From JL08 sp039969355 (GTDB taxonomy: Bacteria > Pseudomonadota > Alphaproteobacteria > Rhodobacterales > Rhodobacteraceae): a DNA stretch of 64,000 bases. A program made the translations under genes and the position numbers. The notes under the pieces were generated by a model. It saw nothing but the letters and a program-made list of their open reading frames with translations, ran no database searches and was not told where the DNA came from. This document shows, piece after piece, positions 1 to 8,380 of the stretch (the first letter of the stretch is position 1; every line of letters begins with the position of its first letter). Location of the stretch: NCBI GenBank assembly GCA_039969355.1, contig JBDVOA010000043.1:1-64000 (forward strand), given 5' to 3'.

Positions 1-292
1 ACGGCCCATTGCGGTCATCCGACAGCTGATGGCGATGCTGCAGTCGCAGCCCGCATTGCTGATGGGGTGGATGGCTCCTGCATCAACCGGCGTCGCAATG
101 CGCCATAATGCAGGTGTCGATATCTGCTTATGAGAGGAGCCACCCCATTCGCTGCATCCGCGAACTCTGATTCTGCCCGAACTAACAATGGGCGAGGCTA
201 AACTGCCTTTCGGTTCAATCGGCCTGAAGTCTGAAGTTGATTTTCGTTCAGATCATCAGGTACTTGACGAGCAATCATAAGGTTGGTCGGAA
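1..292. other. Stretch without a recognisable gene
   Basis: No convincing reading frame is visible. Around 148-165 the string CCATTCGCTGCATCCG resembles the end of the 71-bp repeat found at 868, 11362, 12784 and 15412. The window opens with CGGCCCAT, which resembles that repeat's beginning. The middle does not align, so this is at most a very degenerate copy. Confidence 0.3.
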
Positions 293-703
293 TCAGTCTT
301 TGATCTCGACGAAGTCGAGTTCCATCGAATGATTGTCTGGCAGATAATCTCGGTACTGTCCGAATTTAAACTTGATCTTTGACTTCCAGGCATTGTCCAT
401 CTTGGGGTATCGGTCTTCGGTACATTGCCGCTCTCGGCCCTTGAATACCTCGCAAATGAATGGAGTATCCTCCTCGATCCGTCTTGGATCGCAATTAAAA
501 AGGATATTCAGGCAAGAGCTGAAGAGGGACGTGGTGTGGCCGATTACATAGACATCAACGGGGTCATGTCCTTCTTTCTCTCGCAATCGGCCAGAGAAAT
601 CGAGCAAGCGCACAATAAAATGCTCGAGGTCGTCGAGTTCATCCAAGATCTGACAGGAGGGCTGGATACGACTATCCAGGATCGGGTGGCTGTTGTCTTC
701 CAA
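293..703 (-). CDS. Hypothetical protein, about 136 aa
   Basis: I do not recognise this protein. It reads as a soluble acidic protein with a central Gly-His-Thr-Thr segment (VIGHTTSLFSSC) and a charged Lys-rich C-terminal third. The start shown is a TTG with only a weak upstream purine run. The frame stays open upstream to about 730, so it may be the 3' part of a longer, truncated gene. Third codon positions are moderately GC-rich, which favours this strand over an overlapping plus-strand frame at 425-724 that also starts with TTG. It lies among repeats and isolated fragments, so an orphan or decaying gene is plausible. Confidence 0.4.
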   Translation of the reverse strand: MEDNSHPILDSRIQPSCQILDELDDLEHFIVRLLDFSGRLREKEGHDPVDVYVIGHTTSLFSSCLNILFNCDPRRIEEDTPFICEVFKGRERQCTEDRYPKMDNAWKSKIKFKFGQYRDYLPDNHSMELDFVEIKD

Positions 704-867
704 TCTTTTGCAAAAGCCGCTTGAGTATTACCTAGGGTCTGGATCTATAAACGGGGCGCGGCTTCAGCGGCAGCTTTGACCCAGAGCGGACACTGGCGAA
801 AAATGCGGCTATGACCGAGTTGCGGAACTTTACTGCCGTTCGTATTGAAAAGTTGAACTACCGCTTC

Positions 868-938
868 CGGCCCATAGCTGCCGTCCAGCCGCCACCGGCG
901 ATGCTGCTGTGCGGCCCGTCGAACCTGCCATTCGCTGC
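868..938 (+). repeat. Dispersed intergenic repeat, copy A (71-bp core)
   Basis: The core runs from CGGCCCATAGCTGCCGTCC to TTCGCTGC and contains GCGGCCCGTCGAACCTGCCA. Copies of exactly the same length lie at 11362-11432, 12784-12854 and 15412-15482, all on this strand. It sits in a gene-free stretch (725-1176). Its upstream flank (about 770-810, with 'GACCCAGAGCGGACACTGG') differs from that of the other copies. Small open frames across it are a by-product of its GC content, not genes. I see nothing else in 725-1176. Confidence 0.8.
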
Positions 939-1176
939 AATCAGTTTAAACAATCGAGACGCTAGGAGAGGTGGATCGCTCCCTCGGGCATTTAGCGCAG
1001 CATCCGGGCCCATCGCTCGCCTGGTGTAAGGGTGAGTCCAAGACCCCGTATTCCGATGGGCGCGGTCGCTCTTGGAAGACTAGCGGCGCGTTTCTCCAGC
1101 TATTGATCGTATCGCGCCTGAATGTGAGGCCACTTAGAATCTCTGAAAGCGTGGCGCAGAACCGGGTGAAAGTTAT

Positions 1177-1542
1177 TCAAGCTGTAGCGTGTCGGATCAC
1201 GTGTTGTCGCAACGCCCTGTTTCGCCACTGTTTGGGGGATTGTCCGGTCCATTTCCTAAAGGCGCGTCCGAAGTTGCTGGGATCGCTATATCCAAGCCTC
1301 TGTGCAACTTCAGTAATGCTGAGATCGTGCCGGACCAGCAGTTGGAAGGCCGATTGACGCCGGGAGCTTTCGACGATCCGGGAAAAGGTCGTTCCCTGCT
1401 CCAAAAGCAGACGCTGAAGCGATCTGGGGCTGACCTCCAGCTTGCGGGCGACCTCACATAAGCTAGGACAGCCGTCTTGAGACGCGCACTGGACGACACC
1501 TTCGACGGTCGGAACTTCTGTATTGCTCTTGTTCTGGATCAA
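1177..1542 (-). CDS. AraC-type HTH protein, possibly truncated
   Basis: The 121 residues are little more than an AraC-family DNA-binding domain with two helix-turn-helix units. The first is around residues 30-55 (LCEVARKLEVSPRSLQRLL) and the second around 75-105, with the family signature GYSDPSNFGRAFRKWTG. Normal members carry a further ~200-residue sensor domain, absent here; only about 60 bp separate the TTG start from the operator pair at 1601-1650. It could be a 5'-deleted pseudogene or a stand-alone HTH protein. It is divergent from the full-length AraC gene at 1723, and one arm of the inverted operator pair points towards it. Confidence 0.6.
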   Translation of the reverse strand: MIQNKSNTEVPTVEGVVQCASQDGCPSLCEVARKLEVSPRSLQRLLLEQGTTFSRIVESSRRQSAFQLLVRHDLSITEVAQRLGYSDPSNFGRAFRKWTGQSPKQWRNRALRQHVIRHATA

Positions 1543-1600
1543 GGACGTACCATTGGAAGTCTGTTAGCTACGCTGGATATTTTAAAGAATTGAACAGGCT

Positions 1601-1650
1601 TTTTTGGTCCTAAGACGCCACTTGAACCGATGGCGCGAAATGACCAAAAA
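1601..1650. promoter_or_regulatory. Inverted pair of operator-like 20-mers between two AraC genes
   Basis: The right arm (1631-1650) reads TGGCG-N6-GACCAAAAA. The left arm (1601-1620) is its inverted counterpart, TTTTTGGTC-N6-CGCCA. The two are separated by 10 bp and match at 15 of 20 positions after reverse complementing. The same element recurs upstream of the first and third DUF1254 genes (2733-2752 and 6018-6037). An ATG at 1630 lies inside it, which argues that the regulator starts at 1723. Binding by the AraC regulator is inferred. Confidence 0.6.
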
Positions 1651-1722
1651 CGGCCAAGGCGGCTTGGTAAGCTTGGAATTATTGATACCGAGGTTCAGGC
1701 GCATCGACACAGTCGGGGAAAG

Positions 1723-2730
1723 ATGGAAAACATTTCAACGTGCCGCGCGGCCTACCTGATCCCCTTCATCGACGTTCTGCGTGACATCGGAACGCCGGTC
1801 GAGCGTGAGTTGGAACGCGGGCATTTACCTACGGAGGTAGAGGAGTCTCCGGAAGATTTTGTCAGTAACAACTTGGCTATGGAGTTTCTCGCCAGAAACG
1901 AGCGGCGCGAAGGCATCGGCGATCTTGGCTGGCTTTGGGCCCAGCGCTTTTCGGCGTCGAACATGAGTGCTGATCTAATGGGTGCTCTGTCAAACTTGCC
2001 CACCATCCATGCCCGTCTCCACGGCTTGTCCAAACTGATCAAACTGGAAGATTCCACTGCACGTGTCGGAATCATCAAAACCGATGACAGTGCCGAGATC
2101 TTTTGTGACGGCGCACCGCCCGATGGAATTGACGGGATTCCCATCTCGGAATGGACCCAGGTCACTGTACTGATCGAGGTCATACGCACTATCCTGGGCC
2201 AGACTTGGACTCCGGACGAGATCAGGTTCAAATCCGATTTCAAGGTCTGCGACGCAGCGCGCATGGCAAATCCAAACACACGTTTCATCAACAGAGCGAA
2301 CCACACCTCAATCGTTGTGCCATCGTCAATGTTGGCGACCGCCAAGACGACCTGCGTATTGTCCGAAGCAAACGAATTCAACTGTCTCTCGGATCACGAC
2401 ACAATCGATAAGATCAAACGCCTGCTACGGCCCTATTTGCGCGCCGCGGCACCCAATATCAACCTATTCGCCGAAGTAGCCGGTACGAGCCCGAGAACAC
2501 TGCAACGCAAGCTCAGCCAGTACGGCACCAGCTATTCAGAGTTGATCGACACCACACGCTTCGAAATGGCAACCGAGATGCTGGAAGATCCCAACACCCA
2601 CCTGATCGACGTGGCGATGACGCTTGGCTATGAAAACCAGTCCAATTTCGGGCGCAGTTTCCGGCGCATCGCGGGGACGAGCCCCGGAAAATACCGCCGA
2701 GATCTGCTCTCTCAGGAAAATGCCGCCTGA
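1723..2730 (+). CDS. AraC-family transcriptional regulator (OruR/ArgR-like architecture)
   Basis: A 335-aa regulator. The N-terminal ~210 residues match the layout of the 'arabinose-binding domain of AraC regulator' family seen in OruR-like proteins. The C-terminal ~100 residues hold two HTH units (INLFAEVAGTSPRTLQRKLS and VAMTLGYENQSNFGRSFRR). I chose ATG 1723 because GGGGAAAG lies directly upstream and because an earlier ATG at 1630 falls inside an operator-like repeat. It lies 97 bp upstream of three secreted DUF1254/DUF1214 genes. The same 20-bp element precedes this gene and two of those, so it is the likely activator of the cluster and probably autoregulated. The effector is unknown. 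Confidence 0.85.
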   Translation: MENISTCRAAYLIPFIDVLRDIGTPVERELERGHLPTEVEESPEDFVSNNLAMEFLARNERREGIGDLGWLWAQRFSASNMSADLMGALSNLPTIHARLHGLSKLIKLEDSTARVGIIKTDDSAEIFCDGAPPDGIDGIPISEWTQVTVLIEVIRTILGQTWTPDEIRFKSDFKVCDAARMANPNTRFINRANHTSIVVPSSMLATAKTTCVLSEANEFNCLSDHDTIDKIKRLLRPYLRAAAPNINLFAEVAGTSPRTLQRKLSQYGTSYSELIDTTRFEMATEMLEDPNTHLIDVAMTLGYENQSNFGRSFRRIAGTSPGKYRRDLLSQENAA

Positions 2731-2732
2731 TT

Positions 2733-2752
2733 TGGCGTGATCTGACCAAAAT
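2733..2752 (+). promoter_or_regulatory. Operator-like 20-mer upstream of the first DUF1254 gene
   Basis: The sequence is TGGCGTGATCTGACCAAAAT, almost identical to the copy at 6018-6037. It begins exactly 95 bp upstream of the ATG at 2828, the same distance as in the other copy. A -10-like GCTAAT lies at 2767-2772, at the same offset (34) as GCCTAT downstream of the other copy. This fits an activator bound across the -35 region. Confidence 0.6.
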
Positions 2753-2827
2753 CCATCTTTTCAGTCGCTAATCTCCGGGTCGGAAGCGCGCTGTCTTCAG
2801 GTGCGCATCGATTATTGGAGAAGACCA

Positions 2828-4366
2828 ATGACCTTGACGAGGGTGAAAAACGCGCTTTATGGAACCGGCATTCTGGCGATGGCCTGCACGGGCGTATCCG
2901 GTGAGACAACGACATATAAAATGACCACGGACATTCCGTCGTCTCTCACCGCACCGGATCGCGTTGAAACGTCGATTGGTACGCTGAACTACTTTGACGG
3001 TGTGCCGGATGCCGCAACCGTCAAGACGGCCTATGACTATCTTGACCAGTCCCGCGCCGTGAACGCCTACATCAACTCGATCCCGATGCTGTCCGTCTCC
3101 ATGCTCAGAAAAGGGCAAGCCGACATTGGGGCCGACGCCAGCAACAAGATTGCCATCTGGGACAACCTGATGGACTCAACCTCGCTGTTGCTGACCGGGA
3201 ATACATCGACAATGTACGCGGTCGGATTCCTGGATCTGGTCAAAGACGGTCCGACCGTTATTGATCTGCCGCCGGGGATGCTGGGTGTGCTCGACGACAT
3301 GGCGTTTCGTTACATGGTCGATCTGGGGGTTGCCGGGCCAGACAAGGGCAAGGGCGGAAAGTATCTGGTTCTGCCGCCGGATTACGATGGCGACGTGCCC
3401 AAGGGGTACTTTGTTGTGAATTCCAAAACCAACGGCGTGTGGGTGTTTACGCGCGGTTATCTCGACAAAAGCCTGCCTGTCGACAAGGCGATCCCTGCCG
3501 CGTCCAAGAACATCCGCGACAGCATGAAGGTTTATCCGTTGGCCAGTGCCGACAATCCGCCGAAGACCGAGTTCATCGACGTCTCGGGCAAGGAGATGAA
3601 CACGATCCTGCCAAACGACTTCAGCGCCTTTGAAATGATGCATGATCTCATCCAGGGCGAGCCCGATGACTACCTTGGTCCCGAAGCCAAAGGGATGCTT
3701 GCGGCCATTGGCATCGAGAAAGGCAAGCCATTTGCGCCCGATGCACGGATGAAGAAAATCCTCACCGAGGCGGCGGCCATCGGCAATGCGGCTGCGCGTG
3801 CCATCAGCTATTATCCGCGTAATCCGGCAAACAAGATCTACGGCGACGACAGTGCCTGGATCATGGCCTACGCCGGTAAGAATACCACCTTTGAAAATGG
3901 TGGTGCCTATGATCTTGAAGCGCGCGCGCTGTTTCACTTCGGCTACATTGTCGTGTCGCCCGCCATGGCTGTGACAGTAGCGGGGAAAGGATCGGACTAT
4001 GCTCTGATAGCGCTGGATTCCAAAAAGACCGCACTGGATGGATCGAAAACCTACAAGCTGAACATGCCGCCAAATGTGCCGGCCAAGGATTTCTGGGCGT
4101 TGACAATGTATGACACCCAGACCCGGTCCCAGTTGCAGACCGATCAGCAGTTCCCGACTCTGGGTAGTCAGACCGAGGGTATCGAAACCAACGAAGACGG
4201 CTCGTTTGACATCTATTTCTCGCCGGAGGCACCCAAAGGCAAGGAGGGCAACTGGCTGCAAACCATCCCCGGCAAAAGCTGGTGGCTGGCCCTGCGCATC
4301 TACGGACCGGAAAAGCCCTGGATCGACCAGAGCTGGCGCCCGGGCGAAATCGAACTGGTGGAGTGA
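2828..4366 (+). CDS. Secreted DUF1254/DUF1214 protein, paralog 1
   Basis: A 512-aa exported protein with an N-terminal signal peptide (hydrophobic stretch to about residue 25). A DUF1254 domain follows (about 45-230, with GNTSTMYAVGFLDLVKDGP and GPDKGKGGKYLVLPPDYDG). The C-terminal DUF1214 domain (about 400-512) contains TMYDTQTRSQL, DIYFSPEAPKGKEGNW and the closing RIYGPEKPW. These families have no established enzymatic role that I can name. ATG 2828 follows GGAGAAGACC. It is the first of three tandem paralogs and probably shares a transcript with the second, 59 bp on. It lies behind the AraC regulator's putative operator. Confidence 0.85.
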   Translation: MTLTRVKNALYGTGILAMACTGVSGETTTYKMTTDIPSSLTAPDRVETSIGTLNYFDGVPDAATVKTAYDYLDQSRAVNAYINSIPMLSVSMLRKGQADIGADASNKIAIWDNLMDSTSLLLTGNTSTMYAVGFLDLVKDGPTVIDLPPGMLGVLDDMAFRYMVDLGVAGPDKGKGGKYLVLPPDYDGDVPKGYFVVNSKTNGVWVFTRGYLDKSLPVDKAIPAASKNIRDSMKVYPLASADNPPKTEFIDVSGKEMNTILPNDFSAFEMMHDLIQGEPDDYLGPEAKGMLAAIGIEKGKPFAPDARMKKILTEAAAIGNAAARAISYYPRNPANKIYGDDSAWIMAYAGKNTTFENGGAYDLEARALFHFGYIVVSPAMAVTVAGKGSDYALIALDSKKTALDGSKTYKLNMPPNVPAKDFWALTMYDTQTRSQLQTDQQFPTLGSQTEGIETNEDGSFDIYFSPEAPKGKEGNWLQTIPGKSWWLALRIYGPEKPWIDQSWRPGEIELVE

Positions 4367-4425
4367 TCCGACCGGTCGCGCCGTCCCTCGGCGCGCCCGA
4401 CCTGCACTGATGAAGTGGACATGAA

Positions 4426-5955
4426 ATGACACGCACTTTTTTTCTTACCCTTACGGCCGCCGTAGCCCTCGCACACACCGCTCTCGCGCAAGACGCAGGG
4501 CTCTCCACCTCGCTCTTCAACAATCCGGACGGCGCACAGACCAAGGCTGACTTCATCTCGGCCCCCGCCAAGATGGAAACGCGCTTTGGCACGCTGGACT
4601 TCGATGGCGGCGGGTTCCCGACACCCGAAACCGCGCAACGCATCTATGACGAGATGGACCTGCAGCGGGCGACACAGGCCTTCATGGATTTCTTTCCGCA
4701 CATGTCGCTCTATACCATCATCCGTTCACAGGCGCGGGACCTTGGCTTCAAGACCGCTTCGGATATCGGCGTGATGGCCGATTTCATGAACACCAAACAG
4801 CCCTACCTGACCGGCAACAATTCAACCATCTACGCCGTCGCCTCGATTGATCTGAAAGAGGACGGACCAACGGTGGTCGAGATCCCGCCGGGCATGTACG
4901 GCACGGCCAACGACGCGGCCTTCAAGTATCTGACGGATTTTGGCGCGACCGGCCCGGACAAGGGCAAGGGCGGCAAATACCTTTTCCTGCCGCCACGCTA
5001 TGACGGCGATGTCCCCGACGGATATTTCGTGCTGCACTCCAACAGTTACCGTATCTGGGCGATGATGCGCGGCTTCGGCGCGGTCGGCACCGGCAAGAAG
5101 GCACTCAACTGGTTCGGCCAGCGCCTGAAGGTCTACCCGCTTGACGCCCCCGATCGGACCGGAAGATACATCAATGCCAGCACGGTTGGCATGAACCCGC
5201 TGCCGCCGGAGGACGGGTCATTCTTTGCGATGCTCGACCAGATCATCCAGCACGAACCGACATCGCTCTTTGACGTGGAACTGCTGGGCCAATTGGCCAC
5301 GCTCGGGATCGAGAAAGGCAAGGTGTTCGCGCCCGATGCGCGGATGCAGGGCATCTTGGACAAGGCCGCACAGCAGGGCACGGCGATGTCGCGCGCAATC
5401 GTGTATGCCTCGCGCGATCCGGAAATCCACTACTGGCCCAATAGAAAATGGGAGAAAATGTTCGTCCGCAATACCGAGTTTGTCCGGAAAAGCGGCGCGG
5501 CGGATATCGATGCCCGCACGCTTTGGCACTACCAGGCCATCGTTGTGTCGCCCAACCTGCTCAGCACGACGCCAGGTGTCGGCACGTCCTACCTGACCGC
5601 GTTCCGCGACGCCAACAACAGCGTGCTGATGGGTGACGCGTCCTACAAGCTGACCGTTCCCGCGAACCCGCCTGTCAAACGCTTCTGGGCGGTGACAGCC
5701 TATAACCCTGCCACCCGCGGCCTGCTTGCCTCTGATGGCGCGATCACGGTGGGCAGCGAAACCGACCCGGTGGTCAACGCCGACGGCTCCGTCGATCTTT
5801 ATTTTGGTCAATCGGCGCCGAAAGGCTTCGAACAGAACCTGATCACCACGGACTCCGACAAGGGCTTTTTCGTCGTCTTCCGCTTCTACGGCCCGACCGA
5901 GGGGTACATCGAAAAGACCTGGGTACTGGGTGACTTCGAAAAGATCGACGACTGA
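4426..5955 (+). CDS. Secreted DUF1254/DUF1214 protein, paralog 2
   Basis: A 509-aa protein with a clear signal peptide (MTRTFFLTLTAAVALAHTALA, cleavage near ALA-QD) followed by DUF1254 and DUF1214 domains. It shares GNNSTIYAVASIDLKEDGPT and GPDKGKGGKYLFLPPRYDGD with paralog 1. The C-terminal DUF1214 part has diverged: the PKGKEGNW motif of paralogs 1 and 3 is PKGFEQN here. It has no operator-like element of its own and is probably cotranscribed with paralog 1. A hairpin follows at 5983-6010. Confidence 0.85.
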   Translation: MTRTFFLTLTAAVALAHTALAQDAGLSTSLFNNPDGAQTKADFISAPAKMETRFGTLDFDGGGFPTPETAQRIYDEMDLQRATQAFMDFFPHMSLYTIIRSQARDLGFKTASDIGVMADFMNTKQPYLTGNNSTIYAVASIDLKEDGPTVVEIPPGMYGTANDAAFKYLTDFGATGPDKGKGGKYLFLPPRYDGDVPDGYFVLHSNSYRIWAMMRGFGAVGTGKKALNWFGQRLKVYPLDAPDRTGRYINASTVGMNPLPPEDGSFFAMLDQIIQHEPTSLFDVELLGQLATLGIEKGKVFAPDARMQGILDKAAQQGTAMSRAIVYASRDPEIHYWPNRKWEKMFVRNTEFVRKSGAADIDARTLWHYQAIVVSPNLLSTTPGVGTSYLTAFRDANNSVLMGDASYKLTVPANPPVKRFWAVTAYNPATRGLLASDGAITVGSETDPVVNADGSVDLYFGQSAPKGFEQNLITTDSDKGFFVVFRFYGPTEGYIEKTWVLGDFEKIDD

Positions 5956-5982
5956 GGTCGAACCTATCGGGCGACCGAAAGG

Positions 5983-6010
5983 ACGGGCCGAAACAGGCGT
6001 TCCGGCCCGT
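5983..6010 (+). terminator. GC-rich hairpin after DUF1254 paralog 2
   Basis: ACGGGCC and GGCCCGT arms enclose a loop of about 13 bases, followed by only a weak T run (TTCTC). It separates paralog 2 from the operator and promoter of paralog 3, and may end or stabilise the first transcript. Confidence 0.5.
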
Positions 6011-6017
6011 TCTCATC

Positions 6018-6037
6018 TGGCGCGATCGGACCAAAAT
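6018..6037 (+). promoter_or_regulatory. Operator-like 20-mer upstream of the third DUF1254 gene
   Basis: The sequence is TGGCGCGATCGGACCAAAAT. It begins 95 bp upstream of ATG 6113, exactly as the copy at 2733 does relative to ATG 2828. A GCCTAT -10-like hexamer lies at 6052-6057. The identical spacing in two otherwise unrelated upstream regions supports a functional site. Confidence 0.6.
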
Positions 6038-6112
6038 CGATCCGCAATCGAGCCTATGGTTGCGCGACGTTCAACTGCAATTCGCAATTTTTGATCTCAA
6101 AGGAGGAAAGAC

Positions 6113-7738
6113 ATGAAAGCGAAACAGCTATCCACTTCAGTTCTGGCTTTGTTAATCTCTGCCAGCCCGATATCCACCGCTTGGGCGCAACAAACGGCCG
6201 CCGACATACCATCAGGGATCGCGATCCCTGATGAAATGGATACGCGGTTGGGCAAGCTCACCTTCACCGATGGCGCGCCCTCGGATGAGACCGTGAAAAC
6301 GATCTTCGACCACCTTGATTTTACGAATGCGCTCAACGCGTACATGAACGGCTATCAGCTGGCCTCACTGGGTGCGATGCGCAATGGACTCGAAAGTGTG
6401 GGCGTCGAGGACAACGGCGGAGTGATTTTGTTCTCTGAGCTGATGGATTCGCAGTCCCTGTTTCTGACCGCGAACGCCGACACCATCTACTACATATTCT
6501 TCATCAACGTGAAGGACGGGCCAATGGTCATCGAGACGCCGCCGGATGCGCTCGGCCTGTTCGACGATTTCTGGTTCCAGCACGTGATCGACTTCGGCAG
6601 GCCGGGTCCGGATCGCGGCCAGGGTGGGAAATTCCTGCTGCTGCCGCCGGGCTACGACGGTCCGCTGCCCGATAGCGGCTATCACGTGGCGCAGAGCAGC
6701 ACCTACCAGATCGCCGGCTTCGGTCGCAGTTTCATGAAGGACAACGATCCCAAGTCCACGGTCGAGACGATCCGCAAGACGATGAAGATCTACCCTTATA
6801 CACCTGGCGGCTATGGCACCAGTATCGCCACGCTGCTGGAAGGCAAGACGCCGTTCGGTCTGAAGGCACCGCCCATCAAGCCGATCAAGTTCGTCGAGGG
6901 GACGGGGCTGGCGGTCAACACGCTTCCTCCGAGCGACCACACCTACTTCGATCTGATCTACGACATTGTGCAGTCCGAACCGGGCGGTACCTTGTCGCCC
7001 GAGATCATGGGTTCGTTCGCCGCGATCGGTATCGTCAAGGGCAAGCCTTTCAAGCCGGATGCGCGGATGAAGAAAATTCTTGCCGACGCGGCCGACGTGG
7101 GTGCCGCAACGGGGCGTTCGCTGAACTGGCGTTTCCGCAACAAGGACGGCTGGGCGTACTATCCGGATTCGGCCTGGTACAACATGCTGTGGCAGGGCGG
7201 CTCCACCTTTGAAACGCCACCGGCGGCCGTGACCAAGGACGGGATCAAGCCCTATCCGCCGACCGGCTACCGCACCCTCGATTCCCGTTTCGGATTCTTC
7301 GCGGTCGCGACAGGGATCACCCCGGCGATGGCCATGCGACTGACCGACGTCGGATCGCAGTACCTGGTTGCGGGGATGGACAAGAAAAAGGAGTATTTTG
7401 ACGGCGCGAAGACCTACAAGGTCAACCTGCCGAAGAACATCCCCGAGAATAACTTTTGGTCGTTCACCGTGTATGACAACCAGACCCGCTCCATGCTGCG
7501 CACCCCGCAGCGCTATCCGCGGGCAGGCAGCCAGTCGTATCCGTCGCCGGCTGCGGTTCCGAACGCAGACGGTTCCTACGATATCTATTTCGGCCCCGAG
7601 GCTCCCAAGGGCAAAGAGGCCAACTGGATTCAGACCCTGCCCGGCAAAGGGTGGTTCACGATACTGCGCCTCTACAGCCCACTGCAGCCGTATTTCGACA
7701 AGAGCTGGCGGATTGGCGAGATCGAAGAGGTCAAGTAG
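6113..7738 (+). CDS. Secreted DUF1254/DUF1214 protein, paralog 3
   Basis: A 541-aa exported protein with a signal peptide ending near AWA-QQ, and a strong ribosome site (AAAGGAGGAAAG) just upstream. The DUF1254 domain contains ANADTIYYIFFINVKDGPM and GPDRGQGGKFLLLPPGYDGP. The DUF1214 domain contains VYDNQTRSMLRT and DIYFGPEAPKGKEANW. It is the longest paralog, with an insert around residues 230-270 and a longer region before DUF1214. It has its own operator-like element and promoter, and a perfect 12-bp hairpin follows it. Function is unknown; its surroundings suggest an inducible periplasmic role. Confidence 0.85.
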   Translation: MKAKQLSTSVLALLISASPISTAWAQQTAADIPSGIAIPDEMDTRLGKLTFTDGAPSDETVKTIFDHLDFTNALNAYMNGYQLASLGAMRNGLESVGVEDNGGVILFSELMDSQSLFLTANADTIYYIFFINVKDGPMVIETPPDALGLFDDFWFQHVIDFGRPGPDRGQGGKFLLLPPGYDGPLPDSGYHVAQSSTYQIAGFGRSFMKDNDPKSTVETIRKTMKIYPYTPGGYGTSIATLLEGKTPFGLKAPPIKPIKFVEGTGLAVNTLPPSDHTYFDLIYDIVQSEPGGTLSPEIMGSFAAIGIVKGKPFKPDARMKKILADAADVGAATGRSLNWRFRNKDGWAYYPDSAWYNMLWQGGSTFETPPAAVTKDGIKPYPPTGYRTLDSRFGFFAVATGITPAMAMRLTDVGSQYLVAGMDKKKEYFDGAKTYKVNLPKNIPENNFWSFTVYDNQTRSMLRTPQRYPRAGSQSYPSPAAVPNADGSYDIYFGPEAPKGKEANWIQTLPGKGWFTILRLYSPLQPYFDKSWRIGEIEEVK

Positions 7739-7755
7739 GAGACGCAATGAAGTAC

Positions 7756-7796
7756 GACCAGCGCCGGTGGTGGCGATTCAACCCCCGGCGCTGGTC
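7756..7796 (+). terminator. Perfect 12-bp hairpin after DUF1254 paralog 3
   Basis: GACCAGCGCCGG pairs perfectly with CCGGCGCTGGTC across a 17-base loop, 18 bp after the stop codon. There is no T tract, so termination efficiency is uncertain; it may instead protect the 3' end. Confidence 0.55.
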
Positions 7797-7957
7797 ACAG
7801 ACAAGAAACACATGATGTAGCGCAAGGTATATGCAATATAAAAGTCTCAAATTGGTCGCGATACTAAATCTGCAAATCATGTGCGCAAGACTTAGACCTG
7901 AGGTGTCTTTGCCGCCTAGAACGGGGCCACTATTTTGGCTGAGAAAGGGAGCTGGAT

Positions 7958-8041
7958 ATGGCTCGGAAGCGATACTCGGACGAAGACATTCTGAAGCTGG
8001 GGCGTGAGATCGAGTTGAAGCTGGCGGATGGCGGTGATCAG
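7958..8041 (+). pseudogene. IS3-family transposase OrfA, N-terminal remnant
   Basis: The frame opens after AAAGGGAGC with about 28 residues (MARKRYSDEDILKLGREIEL and on). These match the start of IS3-family OrfA proteins, which begin ARKRYS-E-IL-LLREIE. The similarity then stops: no helix-turn-helix continuation, no OrfB and no matching right end follow. It is the 5' stub of an insertion sequence, deleted or overwritten by the repeat-like sequence downstream. A possible left end lies near 7900 (TGAGGTGTCTTTGCC), but I cannot confirm it. Confidence 0.7.
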
Positions 8042-8380
8042 CGCATGACATGTCGTGGTGTGAATGAACGACCGCTTCTCCCGCTGCGGAGCAGCGTCCT
8101 TTTTCGCCGCTTTGCCGCGCTACGAGCTCTTCCAGCGCACGCAGCAATACTCGGAAGGGTCCGCATCGGGCTCACTGCCGTCATTAGATCGATTGCAGCA
8201 TGTTCGCCTGCCAGGCAGCACCGCCCCGGCAAGGACGGCCCAAACCTGCCGTTCACGAGCAGGCCGACGCTGCGCTGCAGTTTCCCCGAAGCAGACCTAC
8301 ATCAAATGCGCAGCATCTTAGGGGACCAGGGGACTGCTCTGCGGACAAACCGGACCTTGGCCATCTTTGGGATAGAGGGA
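8042..8380. other. Gene-free stretch with a partial repeat
   Basis: No supported gene is present. At 8236-8254, CGGCCCAAACCTGCCGTTC matches the first 19 positions of the 71-bp repeat (closest to copy C), but the remainder does not align. The block therefore looks like a broken repeat copy fused to the IS3 stub. Confidence 0.4.

Noticed and set aside
425..724. Plus-strand frame of 99 codons opposite the hypothetical protein at 293-703
   Set aside because: TTG start without a ribosome site and weaker third-position GC bias than the minus-strand frame; kept only as an alternative.
811..1029. Small open frames across repeat copies (also 11278-11598, 12655-12948, 15298-15507)
   Set aside because: The frame differs between copies and the sequence is explained by the dispersed repeat.
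1630..1722. Longer N-terminus for the AraC regulator
   Set aside because: It begins inside the operator-like element, lacks a ribosome site and adds residues unlike the family; ATG 1723 has GGGGAAAG upstream.
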